DNA of 9,576 bases from JAKBCQ01 sp021807585 (GTDB lineage: Bacteria > Planctomycetota > Planctomycetia > Isosphaerales > Isosphaeraceae). A program made the translations under genes and the position numbers. The stretch spans positions 1-9,576 of the forward strand of contig DAHWFG010000284.1 of the NCBI GenBank assembly GCA_027325115.1, written 5' to 3'. Shown here piece after piece: positions 6,858-9,576 of the stretch (position 1 is the stretch's first letter; every line of letters starts with the position of its first letter). A model generated the notes under the pieces. It worked only from the letters and a program-made list of their open reading frames with translations, was not told the origin of the DNA and ran no database searches.

Positions 6858-7718
6858 ATGAAACTCGCCTTCAGCGCCAACGCGTACCTTCGGTTTCCAT
6901 TTGAAAGCGCCGTCGAGCGGATCGCCTCGTTCGGTTACGCGGGGCTCGAGCTTTTGGCCGACGTTCCCCACGCGTGGCCCGCGGGGCTCTTGCCCGAAAC
7001 CAAACGCGCGATCGTCGCGGCAATGAATGAACATAATCTTGCGTTCTCGAACGTAAATGCGTTTATGATGAACGCGATTTCGGATCATCGCCAGCCGTAT
7101 TGGTATCCGTCGTTCATCGAGCCCGACGTCAATTATCGGCGGACGCGGATCGATCATACGAAACGCGCTCTCGATCTGTGCGCCGAGCTGGGCGCTCCGC
7201 ACATCACGACCGAGCCCGGGGGTCCGCTCGCCGCGGGGCGGAGCCGGAGCGAAGGGATCGAGTTGTTCGTCGAGGCGCTCAAGCCGCTTGCCGAGCACGC
7301 TCATCACCTCGGCGTGATGCTCTTGATCGAGCCCGAGCCCGAACTTTTGGTTGAAACGACCGATCAATATCTGGAAATCGCCGAGCGGGTGAACGCTCCG
7401 TCGATCGGCCTCAATTTTGACGTCGGTCACGCGTACTGCGTGGCCGAGGATATCCCCGCGGCGATCGCCAAATTGTCGGCTCATATCAAACATTATCACT
7501 TCGAGGATATCGCCGCGACTCGAGTTCATCATCATCTCGTTCCCGGAACCGGAGCGATCGACTTCAAGCCGATCGTCGACGCGATCGAGAAAACGGGCTA
7601 CGACGGCTGGATCACCGTCGAGCTTTATCCGTATCTCGACGACCCCGATTCCGCCGCCAAACGAGCCTTCGAGGTGTTGAAACCGTTGATCAAAGACGGC
7701 TCCAACGCCAAGAAGTAA
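6858..7718 (+). CDS. Sugar phosphate isomerase/epimerase, xylose-isomerase-like TIM barrel (AP endonuclease family 2 fold)
   Basis: A 286-residue cytosolic TIM-barrel protein of the superfamily that includes inosose isomerase IolI, IolE dehydratase, xylose isomerase and endonuclease IV. Barrel strands are visible as KLAFSANAY (2-10), FGYAGLEL (25-32), APHITTEPGGP (113-123), VMLLIEPEPE (153-162) and IGLNFDVGHAYC (183-194). HIKHYHFEDI (209-218) and WITVELYPY (251-259) complete the set. Likely metal ligands are Glu158, Asp188 with His191, His214 and Glu255, all present, so it should be an active metal-dependent enzyme. Its substrate cannot be read from sequence. Sitting between an inositol-phosphate synthase and a prenyltransferase, an inositol-derived or related polyol substrate is a reasonable inference. 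It does not start with the HLTYCTNIHPGE-type sequence I recall for EboE, so I do not call it EboE. There is no clear ribosome-binding site; spacing suggests an operon. Confidence 0.88.
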   Translation: MKLAFSANAYLRFPFESAVERIASFGYAGLELLADVPHAWPAGLLPETKRAIVAAMNEHNLAFSNVNAFMMNAISDHRQPYWYPSFIEPDVNYRRTRIDHTKRALDLCAELGAPHITTEPGGPLAAGRSRSEGIELFVEALKPLAEHAHHLGVMLLIEPEPELLVETTDQYLEIAERVNAPSIGLNFDVGHAYCVAEDIPAAIAKLSAHIKHYHFEDIAATRVHHHLVPGTGAIDFKPIVDAIEKTGYDGWITVELYPYLDDPDSAAKRAFEVLKPLIKDGSNAKK

Positions 7719-7720
7719 GC

Positions 7721-7747
7721 ATGCAAGTTACTGAATACAATATATGA
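7721..7747 (+). other. Eight-codon mini-ORF overlapping the prenyltransferase start (ATGA)
   Basis: An ATG two bases after the TIM-barrel stop opens an eight-codon frame (MQVTEYNI) whose TGA (7745-7747) overlaps the ATG of the UbiA gene (7744-7746) in an ATGA arrangement. Such overlaps allow re-initiation by terminating ribosomes, which could matter because no Shine-Dalgarno sequence precedes the UbiA gene. Nothing shows that the mini-ORF is translated. It may be chance. Confidence 0.2.
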
Positions 7748-8655
7748 AAATAAAAACTTCCGCTTATCTTCAGTTGACGCGGCCGCCGAACGTGATCACC
7801 GCGGCCGCGGACGGATTGACGGGATATTTGTTGATCGGCGGGTCGCTCGGCGATTGCTCGGCGTGGGCGCCGATCGTCGCGGCGTCGGCGTCGATTTACG
7901 CGGGAGGCGTCGCGCTCAACGACGTCCTCGACGCTCCGCTCGACCGCGTCGAACGCCCCGATCGGCCGATCCCGGCGGGACGCGTTTCGCTTCGAGCGGC
8001 CTGGATTCTAAGCATATGTTTATTAGCAGCGGGGATCGCCTTCGCCGCGCTCGCACGCTCGCCGCGCACGGTCGTGGTCGCCGCGTCGCTCGTATTAACC
8101 GTCGTTTTATATAACTCGATTCTTAAGAAAACGATGCTCGGGCCCGAGGCGATGGGGGCGTGCCGCGGCTTGAATCTGTTATTGGGGATGAGCGCCGCGG
8201 CGCTTTCGGGAGGTCGAATTTGTTGGTTCACCGCCGCGGCGTTCGGATTGTATGTCGCGGGGATCACGTGGATCAGCCGATCGGAAGTTTCGGCTCGCGA
8301 TAATCGCGGAATCATCGCCGGATCTTTGATCGAGAATCTCGCGCTCGTCGGTATCTTTCTTGCAATTATGTCTTCACGTGATTTTCCAAATACGACGGGG
8401 GATCGTCCGATCGTTCCGATCGTCGGTCTGCTGGCGCTATTGATCGAGGCGATGTGGGTCAACCTCCACTCGGGAGAGGCGATTCGCGAGCCGATCCCCG
8501 AGAAGGTTCAAGCCGCTGTCCGTGCGGGGGTTCTCAGCCTCGTGGGGATCGATTTCGCGCTCGTCGCCTCGGTCCGGGGAGTCGTCCCGGCGCTCGCAAT
8601 CGCGTGCTGCTGGGTCGTCGCGCGGATCGCGGCGCGGACAATGAAAGTAACTTAA
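7744..8655 (+). CDS. UbiA-family membrane prenyltransferase (EboC-like)
   Basis: A 303-residue integral membrane protein of the UbiA superfamily, which transfers a prenyl chain from a polyprenyl diphosphate to an acceptor in the membrane. YLQLTRPPNVITAAADGLTGYLL (8-30, quoted in part) is the typical first helix. The first Asp-rich motif is complete: N59-D60-x2-D63-x3-D67, then RVERPDRPIPAGRVS (68-82). Next come YNSILKKTMLGPEAMGACRG (123-142) and NLLLG (144-148). The second acidic motif is atypical: GITWISRSEVSARDN (173-187) offers Glu181 and Asp186 instead of a DxxxD. I recall the SR.EV form from EboC-like members. The C-terminal region (EKVQAAVRAGVLSLVGIDFA, 253-272) and about eight to nine hydrophobic stretches fit the fold. 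It follows the TIM-barrel gene by 25 bases and probably shares its transcript. The acceptor is unknown; an inositol-derived polyol is suggested only by the neighbours. Confidence 0.9.
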   Translation: MKIKTSAYLQLTRPPNVITAAADGLTGYLLIGGSLGDCSAWAPIVAASASIYAGGVALNDVLDAPLDRVERPDRPIPAGRVSLRAAWILSICLLAAGIAFAALARSPRTVVVAASLVLTVVLYNSILKKTMLGPEAMGACRGLNLLLGMSAAALSGGRICWFTAAAFGLYVAGITWISRSEVSARDNRGIIAGSLIENLALVGIFLAIMSSRDFPNTTGDRPIVPIVGLLALLIEAMWVNLHSGEAIREPIPEKVQAAVRAGVLSLVGIDFALVASVRGVVPALAIACCWVVARIAARTMKVT

Positions 8656-8766
8656 TGTCAGAATGTGTCGATGTTTGACGATCCCCTTTCGCCACGATCT
8701 TAAACCCGATCGCGCGAATCGGTTCGTTTGTAAGGCGGCGTCGTGTTTTTGAGTATATTTATGCTG
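8656..8766. other. Short convergent intergenic region with a weak hairpin
   Basis: About 110 bases lie between two converging stop codons. CCGAT (8706-8710) pairs with ATCGG (8718-8722) over a 7-base loop, extendable by two A-T pairs past a bulged C. The nearest T-run (8746-8750) is more than 20 bases away, so a terminator is only a weak possibility. Confidence 0.2.
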
Positions 8767-9576
8767 TTATGATTTATTGTTATTGATCAAGTCATGTATG
8801 AATGCGGTCACACGGGCGATCTGGCGCTCGGCGTCGAACTCGGGGAGATCGGCGGGGACGGCGGAGCGGCGACGGTCGATTTCGTCGCGAGTTAACCCGC
8901 GGAAGAGATCGGCGAGCGCCGCGAGGAATCGCTCGTCCCAGGGGTTTTTTCCGGGCATCCGCCACATCCAACCCGTGTCGAGATCGTACGCGAGGGGGAT
9001 TTGATTGACGATGATCGGTGTTCCCGCGGCGACATATTCGGCGATCTTCGTCGTGTAGCGAAAGCTCCCGACCTGATCGACGCTTTGCGGCAGCGAACCG
9101 ACGTCGATCGCCGCGAGGTAATCGCCGACCTCGTTCCAGGGAACCTGCCCGGTGAGGATACAGCGTGATCCGAGAGCGCCTCCCGCGATCTCCTCGAGGC
9201 GGGCTCGGCCGTCGCCCGATCCGATGATGAGAACGACGAGATCGGGTCGATCGACGCGGACGAGCGCCCGAACGAGTTCCGATCCGTAACAATATCCGTA
9301 TCTTTTGTTCCAACGAAGCGATCCCGCGACTCCGACGACGATCGCTTCGGAGGGGATGCCGAGACGTGCTCGGATCGCCCGTCGCGCCTCGGCCTGTTCT
9401 TCGGGATCGCGTCGAGAGAGTGAGAACCCCGGCGCGGTCATCGCTCGCGGCGTTCCAAAAGTGAGCGCTCGACCGACAAGATAAGGCGTCCAGCCGATGA
9501 ATCCCGCGGCGTAACGGCAAAGTATACGTTCATACAAATGGAAAATAGGTGAAAACATAGGGTGAAATGAAGCGAG
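8767..9576 (-). CDS. GT4-like glycosyltransferase, C-terminal part
   Basis: The frame is open through the right edge, so this is the C-terminal 269 residues of a larger GT-B glycosyltransferase. The N-terminal acceptor domain lies outside, and the Met at 9556-9558 is probably internal because LASFHP precedes it in frame. Counting from that Met, the visible donor domain shows IVVGVAGSLRWNKRYGY (73-89), VVLIIGSGDGRARLEEIA (108-125) and ILTGQVPWNEVGDYLAAIDV (134-153). It also shows FRYTTKIAEYVAAGTPIIV (166-184). The last block is the sugar-nucleotide site of GT4 enzymes. Its second Glu (174) is present, while the position of the first Glu in the usual EX7E pattern is Phe166, as in subfamilies reading KxxEYxAxGxP. 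The likely role is sugar transfer from a nucleotide sugar in glycan or glycolipid synthesis. The sugar and acceptor are unknown. It converges on the UbiA gene, so a shared pathway is possible but not supported by operon structure. Confidence 0.88.
   Translation of the reverse strand, partial: LASFHPMFSPIFHLYERILCRYAAGFIGWTPYLVGRALTFGTPRAMTAPGFSLSRRDPEEQAEARRAIRARLGIPSEAIVVGVAGSLRWNKRYGYCYGSELVRALVRVDRPDLVVLIIGSGDGRARLEEIAGGALGSRCILTGQVPWNEVGDYLAAIDVGSLPQSVDQVGSFRYTTKIAEYVAAGTPIIVNQIPLAYDLDTGWMWRMPGKNPWDERFLAALADLFRGLTRDEIDRRRSAVPADLPEFDAERQIARVTAFIHDLINNNKS

Noticed and set aside
7896..8462. Minus-strand 188-codon frame within the UbiA gene
   Set aside because: It is antisense to a complete, well-motifed membrane enzyme; no motif of its own.
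5600..8655. Calling the three-gene set a true ebo operon
   Set aside because: Only a UbiA (EboC-like) gene and a TIM-barrel gene overlap with the ebo set; the TIM-barrel N-terminus does not match what I recall of EboE, and eboA, eboB, eboD and eboF are absent from the window.

Overview
The window looks like chromosomal DNA from a planctomycete, probably near the Isosphaeraceae. This rests on family recollection, not on a search. The supports are a conserved unknown protein with the planctomycete-style HG...WRL.R...RYE pattern (613-1704), a Uma2-type N-terminus (1-183, minus), a 62-residue two-helix membrane protein of a kind I associate with these genomes, and a TatC with a large extracytoplasmic insert. 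Base composition is moderately high GC. The hexamer CGATCG is extremely frequent. No rRNA, tRNA, CRISPR array or insertion sequence was recognised.

Left part (1-2340): a Uma2-family gene leaves the window on the minus strand. A roughly 430-bp divergent intergenic region follows, holding a good sigma70-like promoter and a parS-like near-palindrome. Next comes the conserved hypothetical gene, whose second half is low-complexity and carries a 36-bp duplication. The roughly 640 bp before tatC hold no gene I can defend.

Middle (2341-5211): tatC and a fused cobA-hemD gene lie head to tail, 42 bp apart, and could be one transcript. They serve protein export by the Tat pathway and the uroporphyrinogen III/precorrin-2 branch of tetrapyrrole synthesis. 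A small membrane-protein gene converges on them, with inverted repeats in the roughly 100-bp gap.

Right part (5600-8655): three tightly spaced genes on the plus strand encode a myo-inositol-1-phosphate synthase, a xylose-isomerase-like TIM-barrel enzyme and a UbiA-type membrane prenyltransferase. A candidate promoter precedes the first. This is the most interesting part of the window. The set suggests a dedicated route from glucose 6-phosphate to an inositol-derived polar head that is modified and then joined to an isoprenoid in the membrane. It resembles part of the ebo-type clusters, but the final product is unknown. A GT4-like glycosyltransferase, cut by the right edge, converges on it from the minus strand.
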